Shown in pieces: positions 24,646 through 37,721 of a stretch of 64,000 nt of DNA. Where the stretch lies: the NCBI GenBank assembly GCA_021397835.1, contig JAJFZO010000889.1, forward strand, positions 1,922,001-1,986,000, in the 5' to 3' direction. A program made the position numbers and the translations under genes. The notes under the pieces are model-generated. The model was given only the letters and a program-made list of their open reading frames with translations. It was not told where the DNA came from and did no database searches. The stretch comes from Moringa oleifera (Eukaryota > Streptophyta > Magnoliopsida > Brassicales > Moringaceae). Positions within the stretch are counted from its first letter, which is position 1; the number at the start of each line of letters is the position of its first letter.

Positions 24646-27600
24646 GGCTGGTTGGAATCTGCAATGAAACAGCCAAAATTGACCACAAAATCAAGAGAAG
24701 TTGCAGCGCATATGGCCTTGCTGTTCATAAGAAGAAAATGCTCTCTTTCTATATGTGCAGCTTAATTGTTTAGATTTTTGGAATTTATCTGCATAATTAG
24801 GTTGTTATATATTGTCATTGACCCAACCACTCTATAGAGGAAGTATATCCATGGTTGCTTGTACTTTCATTTTTGTTCACCACACAAATGCCTATACCTA
24901 CATGGGTTATAGAGAGAGAGTTGACCAGAGATTAATGTCAAAAATGTGACGTAAAAGGATTCACAATCATACAAGAGGGTCCCCAAGTAGTTAGGAAACT
25001 CAAAAAGTTGGCACTAAATATATGGCTAATAACATAGGGAAAAAGATGGCTATACCTATAATCTGACCCAAGGCTCCATGCGTCCCACAAGTAATTGAGA
25101 ATAAATAAAATCTTGGTGGCACATATGTGCATATAACCTAGCGGTGATCCTCTTCCTGTTGATATAATTTTTGTTGATATCTAGAATAGACAAAAAAAAA
25201 ACTATTTATTTTATTAGCAAAAAAATAAAAAAGATAAATATTATCACGAAATGATTTTTACTTGTAAATAATTAACCAACTCTTTGCATTCAAGTTTCTC
25301 CTATATATTGGGAGCAAACTAGTTAGTTCTTTCTTTTTGATAGGGTAATCATGTTAAAATCAACCCAAAATTTAAGTGCAGGGCAATAATTTTCGTGACA
25401 ATAACTTAGATGGTTTATTCTAATTAACAAAAAGCTTCTTGTCCATTAATTGTAACTTGTTAATTAGCAAACATTCAATTAATTGAACAATTCTAAGTTT
25501 GCTATTTTTCTACGAGATTTGAATCTTCTATTGACTTGAGTTGTGTTGATTTTTTTTATAAGAAAATAATACTTGATAATTTAATAAAATTAATTTTTTT
25601 AATATATATATTTTTACTTTTTACATTAATGTGATGAATTACTAAAATATTTTTTTAATATTTCGATAAAAGTTTGGTACCAACTTATATTAGTAGAAGA
25701 TTTTGATCCATTTCTAAAATATTGTGAGAAAATGCATCCAAGGAGACCGTTTAAAACCATATTGCTCGTTGAAATCATGAAACTAAGATAAGATAATTAA
25801 TTACTTAGGAAAAAAATGCAACCGATGGTAAATATTCGATCTCCTCAGTATAGAATATTTCTAACACACACCTCAAAAGAATATAAAGAGTGCTTAACAT
25901 ATAATTTTATGAGGAAAGAGGCATTGCCACGTCTTATAATATAATTTAGCATAGTTTAGGAAGTAAGGGGAACTTAATTTTAATTAAAGTAAATTAACAT
26001 TTAATTGTGCCTGTTTACTAGCTCTTTCATCGCAAGATTTAATTAATCAATCCCTTAAAATCAACAGGCAGTTGGATGATTTGGGACTGGCCGTGCTTCT
26101 AATCCGAGTTAGGTTTAAGATAGATTTTGAATTTGACTTAATCATCCTTAATTAGTTTATCCTTATTGAACTTGTTCTAGAACAGACACTCTCAATTTAT
26201 ATATCCACAATTAAAACAACAGTTTCTTAGTCAACCACAAGGTATCATTATCTTATTACCGATCAATTCAAAACAAAAAAATTCGTGAGAAACACTCAAT
26301 TTCTCTTGGAAAATATTGTTCAAACACACATTTAGAAGATAATTATATATGTAAAAGAAAGGTCCTAAAGAATCTCAGTTCCACTGTTTCGTTGTGAGCA
26401 GGTGGAATCCGTAACTTTTCTTACACGAGATTGACTGTAACACTTGGAATTAACCGACCCATTGATTAATTAATCAAAGCATTTTCTTTCAAAGTAAGAG
26501 ATTAATTAATTAGATGGCGTGCTACGTTAATCCAAGTTGAATTGTGGGCATTAGCTAATTAAGTCCTCTTCAAGTAAGCTATATTCGAGCTATTGCGGAA
26601 AAGGATTAAGGGTCAAACTGGTCCTGCTTGTTAATCTCATCGGCTAAAAGATTATCATGTATGCATGCTCAATATGATCATTGCTTCACAATTAATCAAC
26701 TAAAATATGCTAAAACTTCACCATAGAGTCCTCCTTTGGTTAAAAGATGACTGCAGCTTTGAATTCTCTCCATTTTAGCTATTTAATCAGAAAAGTATAA
26801 GAGCCTGGCAAATATAATAAGGACATAGAATCTTGACTCAATGTCTAGTATATAAGTGAAATATAGAGCATCCAATCGTCGTGAAATATGAAGCTCTTAG
26901 GGTCGTAATTAGCTTTATTAATTTTCAAATATGGATAAGACCCTTCGTCAAACTTTTCACTCATTTTTTGCCTCTCCGTGGACTTACAATCTAGTATCCT
27001 AAGTTCCAATTTCCTCATTTATCTATCGATGACATATGATCAAGAGCCATTAAATCTTACATGTCCAAAAAATATGACTATTAATAAATAATATATAATA
27101 TTTTGCTTTCTTATATTTTATAAATATATTTTAAAATAATAAGAGAAATAATTTTACAAAACAAGTTTATAAACATCTATATTAAAACTCTAATAAAATG
27201 GATAATATTTTACAAAATGACAAGTGATAAGGCAACACAATATTTATGTACAGTGACAAATATGAAATCAGATATCAATAATTGGGTATGTCTACGGAAA
27301 CTAGATTTAAGATGTAGGAAGTTAAATTGAAGATTATAAACGAGCAAATCCTATCATCCCAAAACCACTCATCAAGCAACATTTGGGATTTTAAGCACTA
27401 TTAACTCATACATTGTAATCAAGATATAAAGACATAAAAGGCGATCATGATCATAATATGCTTTGATGGGTCAAAGTATTCATTACTCTTTTACGCCATT
27501 CTTAATCTCTTTCTTTTCTTCCATCATTCAAATAAAGGTGCTTTGATTTTGAACTCTGTTAGCTAATACTTAAGAATACTGGGATAGTGCCGGTCAAAGT

Positions 27601-30600
27601 TTTCAACCAATTGGACTGGGGAAAACAATCAAACTAATTAACAGGATCATCAAGCAAGTTGTTCTTAATATTTCTTATTAGTTTTCATTACAGCCACTTC
27701 AATTGACTACAAATACATGCAGTTGGTAGCAGCAATGAGGAATTGATAGCTGCATATGTGCATTATTTGATGGGAAAGGGATATCCAAGAATTCTTCCGC
27801 AAGAACATCATACTAATGAATTCGTTGCTAGAATGTCTTTGTATTTGGTTCTTGTGGTGGGGTATTTTTGATTATATATGTTAACGTGATTTAACATATG
27901 GGTTTTAATCATATAGTAGTGATTTGATTGGGTGTCTAAAATGCAATAGAAACGGGCTGGTCTTGCCTCTAGATGATTAGGCATCAGCCACTAGCAAATT
28001 GTTGACTTACAGTGATTTAATGATTGCATAGCTTGATCTATGGTTAGATCATTTGAAAAAAAAATTGATGAATCCATTTTTATGGCCAATAATATATAGT
28101 CTCAGTTGATTAAAAAATATGAAGAGCAAACTATGTAGCATAGTGTTTTTACATTACTCTTTTTGATTTAAAAATAAACATTTGGAAGTTGGCTTTCTTA
28201 ATGTTAAAAAAATACATCATTTTTTTAAAAAAATAAATATTATTTTCAAATTTGATTTTTGTATTCTCTCTAATTAAATTTTAATTTTTAAAACGAGTAA
28301 ACATCTATTAATTTTATTCAAATTAAATTAAGTGAAATCTGAAAAAGTAGTGACATTTTAATCATTGAAATATTTGAAAATTTATTTCAATAGATTTTAT
28401 ATTTTATTTTAATTTTTATTATTTAAATTTGAATAATGCTTTATTAATGAGCTATATTTTATAAATTTTTAATAGTATAAATTTTTTAAAAAATATCTTC
28501 AATATTTAAAAAATTCTTATGATTTTTTTGATGATAAAAGCAATTTTTTTAACAAAAAATTTAATATCAAAATTGGTTGTAAAAAATATCTATTTTTGGA
28601 TATCATTAATTTTTAAAATTTTCAATAAGATTTAATTTAATCTAAATTGATAAATTAATATTTTTGTGGAAATGTTTTAAAAGTTAGGTTTTAATTGAAG
28701 AGAGAACAAAATTCAAAGTTTTAAATAATTTTTATGTACCCTAAAAATTTTAAGTGCATTTTCTTTTTTTTCTCTTCAATATTTGTTTAAAAAAATTAAA
28801 ATAAGTACTTGTTATTACCAAAAAATAATAAACAAATGTTTCTTTTTTTTTTTAAACAATGACATTTTTGGTCTTACTATGATCAAATAGAGTTAAATTA
28901 GCAGTTTTAATTCGGAAAAAAATATAGTTACATTTGCTTTACATAATACCCAAATATATATCTTTTTATAAATATAAAAAAAACAAACAATTTATATGAT
29001 CAAACATAAAAGTTAGCTAAAACTTTGTGAACAAACATCATGCTCTAGCAAGAAGCTCTTCAAATTTTTTTATTTAAAATATCTTCAACGATTGTCAGTA
29101 TCAAAATGATATTGAAATGAAATTTAGATCTTTCTTTGGTCTGAGTTATGTTGAGCTTTTAATAAAATGAGGACACATAGTAATTTACTAAAACAAATGA
29201 TTGAAATCTTATCATTTGATTTTTGTTTTTAATTTTTTACATTAATATATTAAATTATAAAAATATATTTTTCATATTTTAATAAAAACTCAGCACTAGC
29301 TTAAATCAACCGAAGATCATAATATGTTGAAATGGCTCTAATGAGATATCATTTCACATTTGACAAGAGCATCATAATGTGATGAATAATAAAGCACTTG
29401 ATAGTACCGTAATGTTATTTATTATTATATTAATTATTTTTTAAATTTTAATTAATTAAAATTTAAAAAATAAGTAAATGTATATATTATATTATTTTAA
29501 AAAATTGTATTACAGAAATATTTCATCAAAAAATTCAAAACAAAATGACTATTTATATAATTTGATTAATATTAAAATATATAAGATATTAAATTTTTAT
29601 ATAAAGAAATATATAAAAAATTATTAATTAGATAAATATTCTTAATATAAACAATGTAAACTTTGAATAAATATGATACAATTAAAATTCACTCCAATTA
29701 AAACCATAATTAAAATAAACTTAACAACATATTAAATATTACAACATAAATTCAAAATAAAATATTAATTAAAACTAAATCACCTCAAAAATAATAAAAC
29801 TAACTCTAAAATTATTATTTAAAATGTGAAAAAAATCATCTCTACTTTTTTTCAAATCATTAGTTACAATAAATTAATTGACAAATTAAGTTAAATTACT
29901 TATTTTGTTATCTTAGATAAATTAATTAATATTTAAATATTATTTATTAATAATTATTATAAAATATAATTAAATTAATTACATTAATTTTATATAAATA
30001 AATTGAAGATGAAAAAAATTTGATGATATTGTTAGCCCTACCTAAGGGTGAGACCATGGGCATGGGCTCATGTATTTGGAAAGGCCCTATAGGAATTTGA
30101 ATGAATTGGGTTGGATCGTGATCATTGGGTCCAAGTCAGTCCATCTATTAATGACTAATATCTTCACAGCATTGTAAAATATTTTTATTTTTATTTTTAT
30201 TTTTTTAAAATGGGTGAATGCGGAACTATGTATATCACAAAATAATTTTATATTTTATTTCAAGTTTTTTTAATTTAAATATTTTTGACTTGTAAATTAT
30301 TTTTTATGAATTTTTAAATTTTGATAGTAAATATTTTAAAACAAATATTTTTAATATAAAAAATTTAAATTTTTTTATTATAATAACTTAAATATTTCTT
30401 TACATTTACAAAAAATTTTATATCAAAATTTATTGTATAAGTTTTTAATTTGAATATTTTTAAATTTTAAAAGCTTTGATAAGATTTAAATTGAATCAGA
30501 TTAAAACATTATATGTAAAATTGATTTAATTTATGCTTCCAATTGTAAAATAAAAAATAAGTATAGTTAAAATTTTCTAAATATTTATCCTAATTAAGTT

Positions 30601-32430
30601 ATTTCATCTTGGACGTTCTAGATTTTTCTATTTTGTTTTTGTATAAAGCTGAAATAAATTCTAATGTTAGAAGATTTAAACCTAAAGCCTCTCAAATGAA
30701 CACTCTTAATTAACATATTGTGCTCAAATCTTAAGATATTAATTATGAGAAATATTTTTTAACCTAAGGTTGTTATATTGACTAAAAAATAGAAGATTCG
30801 ATCCCCAAAAGCCGACATTAGTTGAGTTTGTAACTTTAGTTTATTAGTTTAAGTATTTATTTTGACAAAAAAAAAAGTGATTAAGAGCATAATAACTACA
30901 ATTATTGATGCCACTACTCATCTTAGTGGTTATTACTCAATTAGTTTAGAGAACTTTAGATTAATCCTATTGTTTTATTAACTAAAGAGGTGGAAAGCGC
31001 CATAGTTGATTTATTAATTTTGTTGCTATTATCTTATTAATTTTTTAAGCTGCATTATGCATTTGTCCACCATATTATTGTCTTAATAGTGGATTTCACA
31101 ATTTTGAAAAGAGCAGTATGTAAATGGGATTAATTAATTTAATTTAAATTAAATATAAAATTTAATTTAGACTATGTGTGGTGTTGATATTCACTACATA
31201 AATATTATAAAATTTTAATTTTTATTAATTTATAAATAATATTTTAAAAGATAAAGATCTTATAAATTTTTATTTTTATTTTATATTATTAATCAAATTT
31301 TTATATTTTAAAAATAATAAATCAAACATTAATTTATTAATTTGATCTAAATTTAATTTTATAAAAATTAAAAAATAAGTATATTTAAATTTTAAAAATC
31401 TTATACAATAAATTTTGATTTAAAATTTTTATCAATATAAAAAAATATTAAAGTTATCATCACAAAAAATTTTAAAATTTTTTGAGTATTAAAAATATAC
31501 TTTTAAAATTTATATTAAAAATAGATATTACATAAAAAATTATTCAAATTTGAATGATGCACTCGAAATAAAGTGAAAAATTCATTTAAATTATTTTTGA
31601 GGTACTTTAATAATGAAAATATTTTTAATTTTTTATATTCATTTAAGTTAATATTTAATTTAGATCAAATTGATAGATTATGATTTGATTTATCACTTTT
31701 TAAACATGAAAGTTTGATTGATAATAAAAAGTACATCAAAATTTTTATGAGGTATTTTTGCTTTATTTAAAAATAATAAAAATAATATAAAAATTTGAAA
31801 ATAATTAATATTTTTTAAAAATATAATGTAAAAATATAAAAATTAAATTAAATTTACTAGTTAAATTTTAATATATCGGTTGAATCAATTTTACATTAAA
31901 ATCTTTCAATTTTGTCTAAAAATTGGATATAAATTCAAACAATTATAAGAAATTAAAAATATTTTTGATGATAAAATACTTCAAAAAATGATTTAAATGA
32001 ATATAAATAATTCAAACAGTAATTTAAATATTCTTTTATTATTTATGTAAAATTTGATTCAAAATTTGTTGCACAAAATTTTTAATTTGAATATTTTTAA
32101 TTTTTAAAATTTAAATTAAATTAAAAAATATAATATATAAATAAAATAAATAAATAAATAATTTAAAATATAGAATAAAAACAAATTTATTTTATTTGAT
32201 ATTCACCAAAATCAAAATATAAAATATTTATTTTTTCTCAAACAAAATTAAACATCACTTGTTACCTTACTGGGATTATCCACGTTTAAGAAAAATTTGT
32301 CAGAGTAGGAAAAGAATTTGAAGTTGTCTATCATAAATCAAGACACCATGGTCTATGAAATTGGAAAATCATCAGATTTTAAAATAATTTATTTTAAAGA
32401 AATCAAACATTAGCTTCATTTTCAAAGGTT
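24646..32430. other. 7.8 kb AT-rich gene desert with degenerate repeats
   Basis: No gene was recognised. The densest AT blocks are about 28.1-28.9, 29.2-30.0, 30.2-30.6 and 31.1-32.2 kb. They share phrases such as AGATTTAAATTGAATCAGATTAAAA (30480s) with the tandem repeat unit near 8335, which suggests one degenerate AT-rich repeat family. A more balanced segment lies near 30030-30180. Segments near 25520-25700 and 29125-29300 also resemble each other. Confidence 0.5.
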
Positions 32431-33002
32431 TGCTTAGTTCGTTTCGTAATTGCGCACGTCATTCATATATTTTTATTATTGTTTTTTGGAATTGTCACGT
32501 CGTCTGCTATTTAATTAATCAAGTGCCATTGGAAGAGGAAACTGCCTTGTACCCGCCGTGCTGGACCAGCTCCTTCTTTGGTGGGTCCCGCTGGAACCAA
32601 CTCATTGGATGTGGTCAAAGAGCCAAGAATGCAAGCGTGCGCCATTATACACTCTATTCGACACTGACATCTAGCCTCCTATTAAATTACTATAATTATT
32701 ATAACTCTTATGAGATTAATTGATTAAATGCAGATTACTCAATGCCTGAGGTTCAATTAACATTTGATCATTGAATTTAGTGAGGGGGTCAGGTTATATG
32801 CCCTTATAAAAATTAATATTTATTAAAATATATGTGATTAATTTCTGAACTTTATTGTAAACTTTAAATGCAATGACATGGAAAGTATTAAAGAAATAAA
32901 AAAGCAAATGCTAATTATCAAAGCTAATCTTAATTAGGCTGGGGAAGGAGAGGTATGGCCCACTTTCTCGACGTGAGAAACATAAGAGCCAATGGTCTGC
33001 AG

Positions 33003-33031
33003 CCGTTAGATCACAACTGCTGATTTAACGG
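33003..33031 (+). promoter_or_regulatory. imperfect 11-bp inverted repeat with two MYB-type AACGG cores, STOP-type gene promoter
   Basis: CCGTTAGATCA (33003-33013) and TGATTTAACGG (33021-33031) are inverted copies with one mismatch, separated by 7 bases and about 170 bases upstream of the preferred start codon. Each arm contains the YAACGG-type core bound by some MYB proteins. This could be a paired protein-binding site. Function is inferred. Confidence 0.35.
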
Positions 33032-33199
33032 TCAAGATGTGCTATCTGTTATTGCCATGTGTACAAATGGGAGTGTTCTTGTGCTGGCCTTTTTCACCAT
33101 CCGTCAAACTCAGAAGCTTATCAACATCACTCGCTCACACAAACAGAGTCTCTTTCTCTTCCCTTCGCCTCCCTCCCTAGCAAGAGGACAAAATACGAA

Positions 33200-34273
33200 A
33201 TGTCAAAACCCGGCGAACCGCCCGATATGAGGCCGGAATATTCGATTGCAGGCGCCTTCTCGAGCTCTACTGTGCAGAGTTCGGGGGCCAAGGTGGATCC
33301 TCGGGTGCCGCTCCAGAACTTGTCAGCAGTGCGAGCGAGGATGGATTCACTGCAGCAGTTCCTATACGAGTCTGTCAACAGCAACACCCTCATAGCCAAG
33401 CATCAGATGGACATGGTCTCCTCAGAGATCGCTAGCGCTATCCACCAGATCATCGTCAACGGCACCGCCCTCCTCTCCTGTACCCCTGCAGCACCGGATC
33501 CTGCCATCCCTGCTAGAAACCCGGAAGGGAAAGAGGAGGACGGGGTGCTTGATTGCGATATAATGGAGCTCGACGCGGTGGAGCTGCTGGCGGAGCACGT
33601 GCATTTCTGCGAGATTTGCGGCAAAGGTTTCAAGCGAGACGCCAACCTGCGGATGCACATGCGCGCGCACGGCAACCAGTACAAGACCCCGGAGGCCCTG
33701 GCGAAGCCCGACAATGGCGACCTTAACGAAGAAAAAGTGCGCAAAACCCGGTTCTCGTGCCCTTTCGAAGGCTGCAATAGGAATAGAAAGCACAGCAAGT
33801 TTCGACCTCTGAAGTCGGTGGTCTGCGTGAGAAACCATTTCAAGAGGAGCCACTGCCCCAAAATGTACTCATGCAATCGCTGCCGCAAGAAGAGCTTCTC
33901 AGTGGTTGCGGACTTGAAGAGCCACTTGAAGCACTGCGGGGAGGCCAGGTGGAGGTGTTCCTGTGGCACCAGCTTCTCCAGGAAGGACAAGCTGTTCGGG
34001 CACATGGCCCTGTTCGAGGGGCATATGCCTGCAGTTTCTGCTCCGGAGGGGGAGGAGGAGAAGGCTGCAGTGGCTATGGAGGAGGATGATGAGGACCCAC
34101 TGGAGCAATTTGGCATTGGGTTGGTGAAAGGGGAGGAATTCGGGCCTGGTTCTTCAGATGATAGTTTCTTCGAGGGATTGCTGGATGGGTTTGGTTCGAT
34201 TGATAACTATTGCTTGCGGGAGGTGTTGGGGTCACCACTTGGCTCAGCGGCTCCATTGGAGGGTTTCTTGTGA
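33200..34273 (+). CDS. STOP2: STOP1/STOP2-type C2H2 zinc finger transcription factor, intronless
   Basis: STOP1-family proteins are nuclear regulators of proton and aluminium tolerance genes such as organic acid transporters. The frame from 33200 gives 357 residues, nearer STOP2 than the roughly 500-residue STOP1. An upstream in-frame ATG at 33059 would add 47 low-complexity residues unlike the family, so MSKPGEPP was chosen. Residues about 40-95 carry the conserved DPRVPLQNLSAVRARMDSLQ and a helical stretch. Four fingers follow: C137-C140-H153-H157 (FCEICGKGFKRDANLRMHMR), C187-C192-H213-H218, C225-C228-H242-C246 and C253-C255-H268-H275. The tail (285-357) is acidic (EEDDEDPLEQF, SSDDSFFEGLLDGF), probably activating. 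All metal ligands are present. Long antisense frames across this GC-rich gene are shadows. The choice of STOP2 over STOP1 is based on length only. Confidence 0.88.
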   Translation: MSKPGEPPDMRPEYSIAGAFSSSTVQSSGAKVDPRVPLQNLSAVRARMDSLQQFLYESVNSNTLIAKHQMDMVSSEIASAIHQIIVNGTALLSCTPAAPDPAIPARNPEGKEEDGVLDCDIMELDAVELLAEHVHFCEICGKGFKRDANLRMHMRAHGNQYKTPEALAKPDNGDLNEEKVRKTRFSCPFEGCNRNRKHSKFRPLKSVVCVRNHFKRSHCPKMYSCNRCRKKSFSVVADLKSHLKHCGEARWRCSCGTSFSRKDKLFGHMALFEGHMPAVSAPEGEEEKAAVAMEEDDEDPLEQFGIGLVKGEEFGPGSSDDSFFEGLLDGFGSIDNYCLREVLGSPLGSAAPLEGFL

Positions 34274-37222
34274 TTTTGCCCCGGTCATCAGGTATATTTC
34301 CTTCTTCCCTTGTGTTGATGTATCTAATGTTGTTGTCTTTCTTTCTTTTTTCCTTAAAAATGTGTATTCTTTGTAATAAGTGAACTATGACATACTAGTC
34401 GAGAATATGTCCCTTGTATTTCCCCCCTCCCTTGTAGTAATAATACTTCCTACTTTGACTGGCAATAAAGGGCCAAATTTTTATTATTTTTATTATTTTC
34501 ATTTGTGGAACAAATATCTCAGCTTATTTTTCTTCTGCAATGTAAGAAATCATAGTCATTCTGTTCATTAAGATTTTAAACTAGATCTTGAGTTTGAAGA
34601 TTTGGAGCAACAATTGAGAAATGAATACCTGGATGATTTAGTCAATTTTTTCCATCCGAGTAGTAAGAGAATCTGGAAAGAACTTGTAATTTAACATTGC
34701 ATGCTATCAAATTCTCTGGCTCGATAGACTGTTGTTACAATGTTGAACAGAGTTTTGTTTAGTTCATTGGTAAAAATGGAATTCTGGTAGCAGGAGAAAT
34801 GATTTGGTTGATTAAGTTGATGACAGGGACAGATGAATTCTTTTCGCATAGAGTTTAGTGGACTTAGGAAGGACCCTACCTTGTATCAGAATAAAAGGAA
34901 AGCAAAAAAAGAAAGAAAAAGTTGGGAGTTCCTTTCCCCATAGGGGTGTACAATGTTTCAATCTAAGAAAATCTGAGGAGGTAGAAAAATGAATTTTGAG
35001 GGAAACTTTGTAACCCCTCTGTCAACCATACAAACTTGGAAATTGAGCTAAGATTTTTTCAGGGTCTTGGTCTCACACTAATTGCAGCAAGCTGTTGATA
35101 AGCCAGCTAATCCCCTGGTTAGAGATGAACATGATCACCCACTTATAGGCTTCAAATATCCAATATGCGTGGACACTGAAACCTGCCATTAAGGCCTCCA
35201 TCATAGTCACCTATTTATCATGGTTTTTGAGCACTATTTCTCCAACTGTGGTTGGTTGCCACGTCATTGATTGCTGACAATTGACAAAGCCAAAAAGAAA
35301 AGACTCCAAGTTGTGTCATTTACTATTCCTTTGTTAATCCATTATTTTGCATGCCATTTATCTCGGAAGTTAACATGCTCAAGGTAAGATTCGGTTGTTA
35401 AGATCAGAGCTAATCGCTAAAGCCCACAGTTGGATTGAACTTCTGAAAAGCAGATGTTGCTCTGGGCATCTGACAGTGTGTCAGTTTGTATACTCCTGTG
35501 TTACCAGAGTAATGGACAGAGCTTCCCCTTAATCTTTCTCTGATTTTGCATAGAACAGGATTTGGTGGGTGTTATTGTCATTTAAACATAGCACCATCAC
35601 TGTACTCATTTTTCACACAGGAAATCATGTCTGATTAAGCAAAAGACTTCTGTCACTAGGTTTAATTATTTTAATCTGACAAATTGACCAATGTGTTTCA
35701 GGTTTCATTTGATGCATATAAGCATGATGTTGATTATTTTCACTGGCAATGGATTTATTTTGAGTTTGATGCTCCAAATGAGTCTCTCTTGCACTGCATT
35801 TGTTGTGCTGGGCTGCATCTTCCTTACATTTTTTCTACTGTTTGGTTATTTGAAGAGACATCTTCAACCCTTGCTATTTGCAAAGGATACTCAACTTTCA
35901 CAAGAGGAAACAGACCTCTCAGTGCTTCATATACTTGTGCGCACGCGTGTGTGTGTATGCCATAGTTGTAATTTTCTACTCTGCCGGAATTGTGCAGCAT
36001 GCTGCTTTAACATCTAATAGTTTGCCTTTGGTATTGGAAGGGCCATTCTTTCTCTCTGTATTCATAGGTGCCATTTAAAGCTAGGCCTAAAAGTCCATCA
36101 TGTAATCCAGCTACTACAATGGACTGAATCGTTTGACTGCAATTGATGACATGGTTTCATCGTTAATGAGTTTAGAGGATGCTGTTACCTATAAAAATAT
36201 TGCATATTTCAGGGTTCAAGATACAATGATTGGTTGGGAAATATTTTCCTTTGATGTCTCTAGGAGGTGGAACAAGTGTATGAATCTTTTATGCAGAAGA
36301 TGAATGGTTTTAATTCCTGAACAACAAACATGGTCTCTGGCACTTTGCAAATCGCTGACCAGATTTTTACCTCTTATTATTTTCTGTATACTGAACCAGG
36401 AAAACTTTGTGTTCGCTATGCTGCTACTCCATGCCATTTGAGTGTTGAAAATTTATATCTTTCCCAAATAATAATTATTCAATTCAGTAAACCCATAGTT
36501 TATGAAGTGGTTTCAGCGGGTATATGCGCCTACAGTTTTACTTTTTCGCATGGTTGATGGTTATGAATTGATTATGAATTTGTTTTCTGTTCCACTTTAG
36601 GGCATGTTATGAATCTGATTGGCAGGATGAAATATTACCAGAAAGCACTAATGGCTGCTAAAGCCAAAAGAAAGATTCCGTGCAGTACAAGAAGCTCCCA
36701 AGTGCTACTGGAAGAGCAATTGAACACAAAATAAAGGTTTTTCTGAGCCTTGAGAGATCTGGTTTCAGAAATTCTAATCTTTCTTTGCCTTGTCCTCTTC
36801 AAATCAGTGGATGAGATCACAGAATATAGGTTATTTGATTCTGGAACTCTGTTTCAACATAGTAGCTTAGCATATCACCTTAACTTACTTGAGTTGACTT
36901 GTCGCCTGAAGGTATGAATCCATCATTTAGAGGCAGAATTGGCCTCGGCTTCATTGTATAAATCCATAAGACATTACCAACAGCTGACGTCATACAGTCT
37001 TCACTTCATCCGGAAATTGCACGTCCTGTACAATCACGAGAACGTCACTTCTCTTTCTGATCCTCTTTTCGTGCCCCTTGCTTGTTTTAGAATTTTCTGA
37101 CTCGTGTTCAAATTACAAATCTCCGGATTTGATTTTTTTACCACATATATATCCCGTGAACTACATGAGTGATCAGGAAGAAAGAAAAAGAAATCCCCAC
37201 TTGCTGCTCTCTGGCTTGATCA
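34274..37222. other. 2.9 kb downstream of the STOP-type gene, no gene recognised
   Basis: It should begin with the STOP-type gene 3' UTR. Overlapping frames at 35684-36078 include a hydrophobic stretch but have no recognised motif and sit in low-complexity surroundings (a GTGTGTGTATG run near 35950). No tRNA or other RNA gene was seen. Confidence 0.45.
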
Positions 37223-37230
37223 TATAAATA
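37223..37230 (+). promoter_or_regulatory. TATA box of the first small acidic-motif protein gene
   Basis: TATAAATA lies 114 nt upstream of the ATG at 37344, in a T/C-rich context typical of plant core promoters. It supports the short frame at 37344 as a real transcribed gene. Confidence 0.5.
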
Positions 37231-37343
37231 CGTAAATAAACTTGTCATGCATGCACCAGAGAAATACAATTGGAGTCCGTACTATCTGCATTTTTTTCAT
37301 CAAAAGCTACAGTTTAAATTAGAAGAAGAGGAAGAGGTTTCCA

Positions 37344-37721
37344 ATGACAGTTTCATTAGAAGCTTTAGCAATGGCAGGGGCAGATTATCTGGAATGGGGT
37401 GTGGATGCAGAGCAATGGATGCGGCAGGACCTACTAGAGATGCTGCCACCGCATTTACTGGCGGAAGGAGAGGACGAAGAATTCACGACACATGTCAAGT
37501 ATGGGTTCTCTACCGGTGATCGCTTTGACTTGAAGAAGAACAATGACACCAATGGTGCTGCCGGAGATCGGTACCTGGAAATGGGTACTAATTGGAGAAC
37601 TGTGGTTGAGAGGGTGCTGAAAAGCCTTAGGCCAAGCGGAAGGATCCTTGAAGCCATTGTAAGGCTTTTAGGTATCAAAATAAGGAAGACCAGAGATTTC
37701 AGTCCTCACAAACACCATTGA
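37344..37721 (+). CDS. small plant protein of unknown function with EALAMAGADYLE motif (copy 1)
   Basis: The product is 125 residues with no signal peptide or membrane segment. The N-terminus SLEALAMAGADYLEWGVDAE (4-23) continues with QWMRQDL and PPHLLAE (35-41), then an acidic patch. The middle is polar (KKNNDTNGAAGDRY). Residues 83-115 form a predicted basic helix (NWRTVVERVLKSLRPSGRIL). The same N-terminal block recurs in the next gene, which shows it is under constraint. I do not recognise a named family, though similar short proteins exist as unnamed entries in dicots as far as I remember. The acidic N-terminal half and basic C-terminal half suggest a binding adaptor, which is inference. 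A TATA box lies upstream. The coding assignment is fairly sure and the function is unknown. Confidence 0.75.
   Translation: MTVSLEALAMAGADYLEWGVDAEQWMRQDLLEMLPPHLLAEGEDEEFTTHVKYGFSTGDRFDLKKNNDTNGAAGDRYLEMGTNWRTVVERVLKSLRPSGRILEAIVRLLGIKIRKTRDFSPHKHH

Noticed and set aside
24428..24667. 79-codon frame with a repeated 30-residue block
   Set aside because: The protein repeat is only the by-product of a 90-bp DNA duplication; no sign of coding constraint.
33059..33199. Earlier in-frame ATG that would lengthen the STOP-type protein by 47 residues
   Set aside because: The added residues are low complexity and unlike the family; MSKPGEPP at 33200 fits as the start.
33403..34116. 237-codon open frame on the - strand, plus further antisense frames
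   Set aside because: Shadow of the GC-rich STOP-type zinc finger gene; low-complexity Ser runs arise from antisense of acidic and Gly codons.
35684..36078. Hydrophobic open frames downstream of the STOP-type gene, considered as a membrane protein
   Set aside because: Three overlapping frames of similar length, no motif, GT-repeat inside, and no supporting splice or promoter signals.
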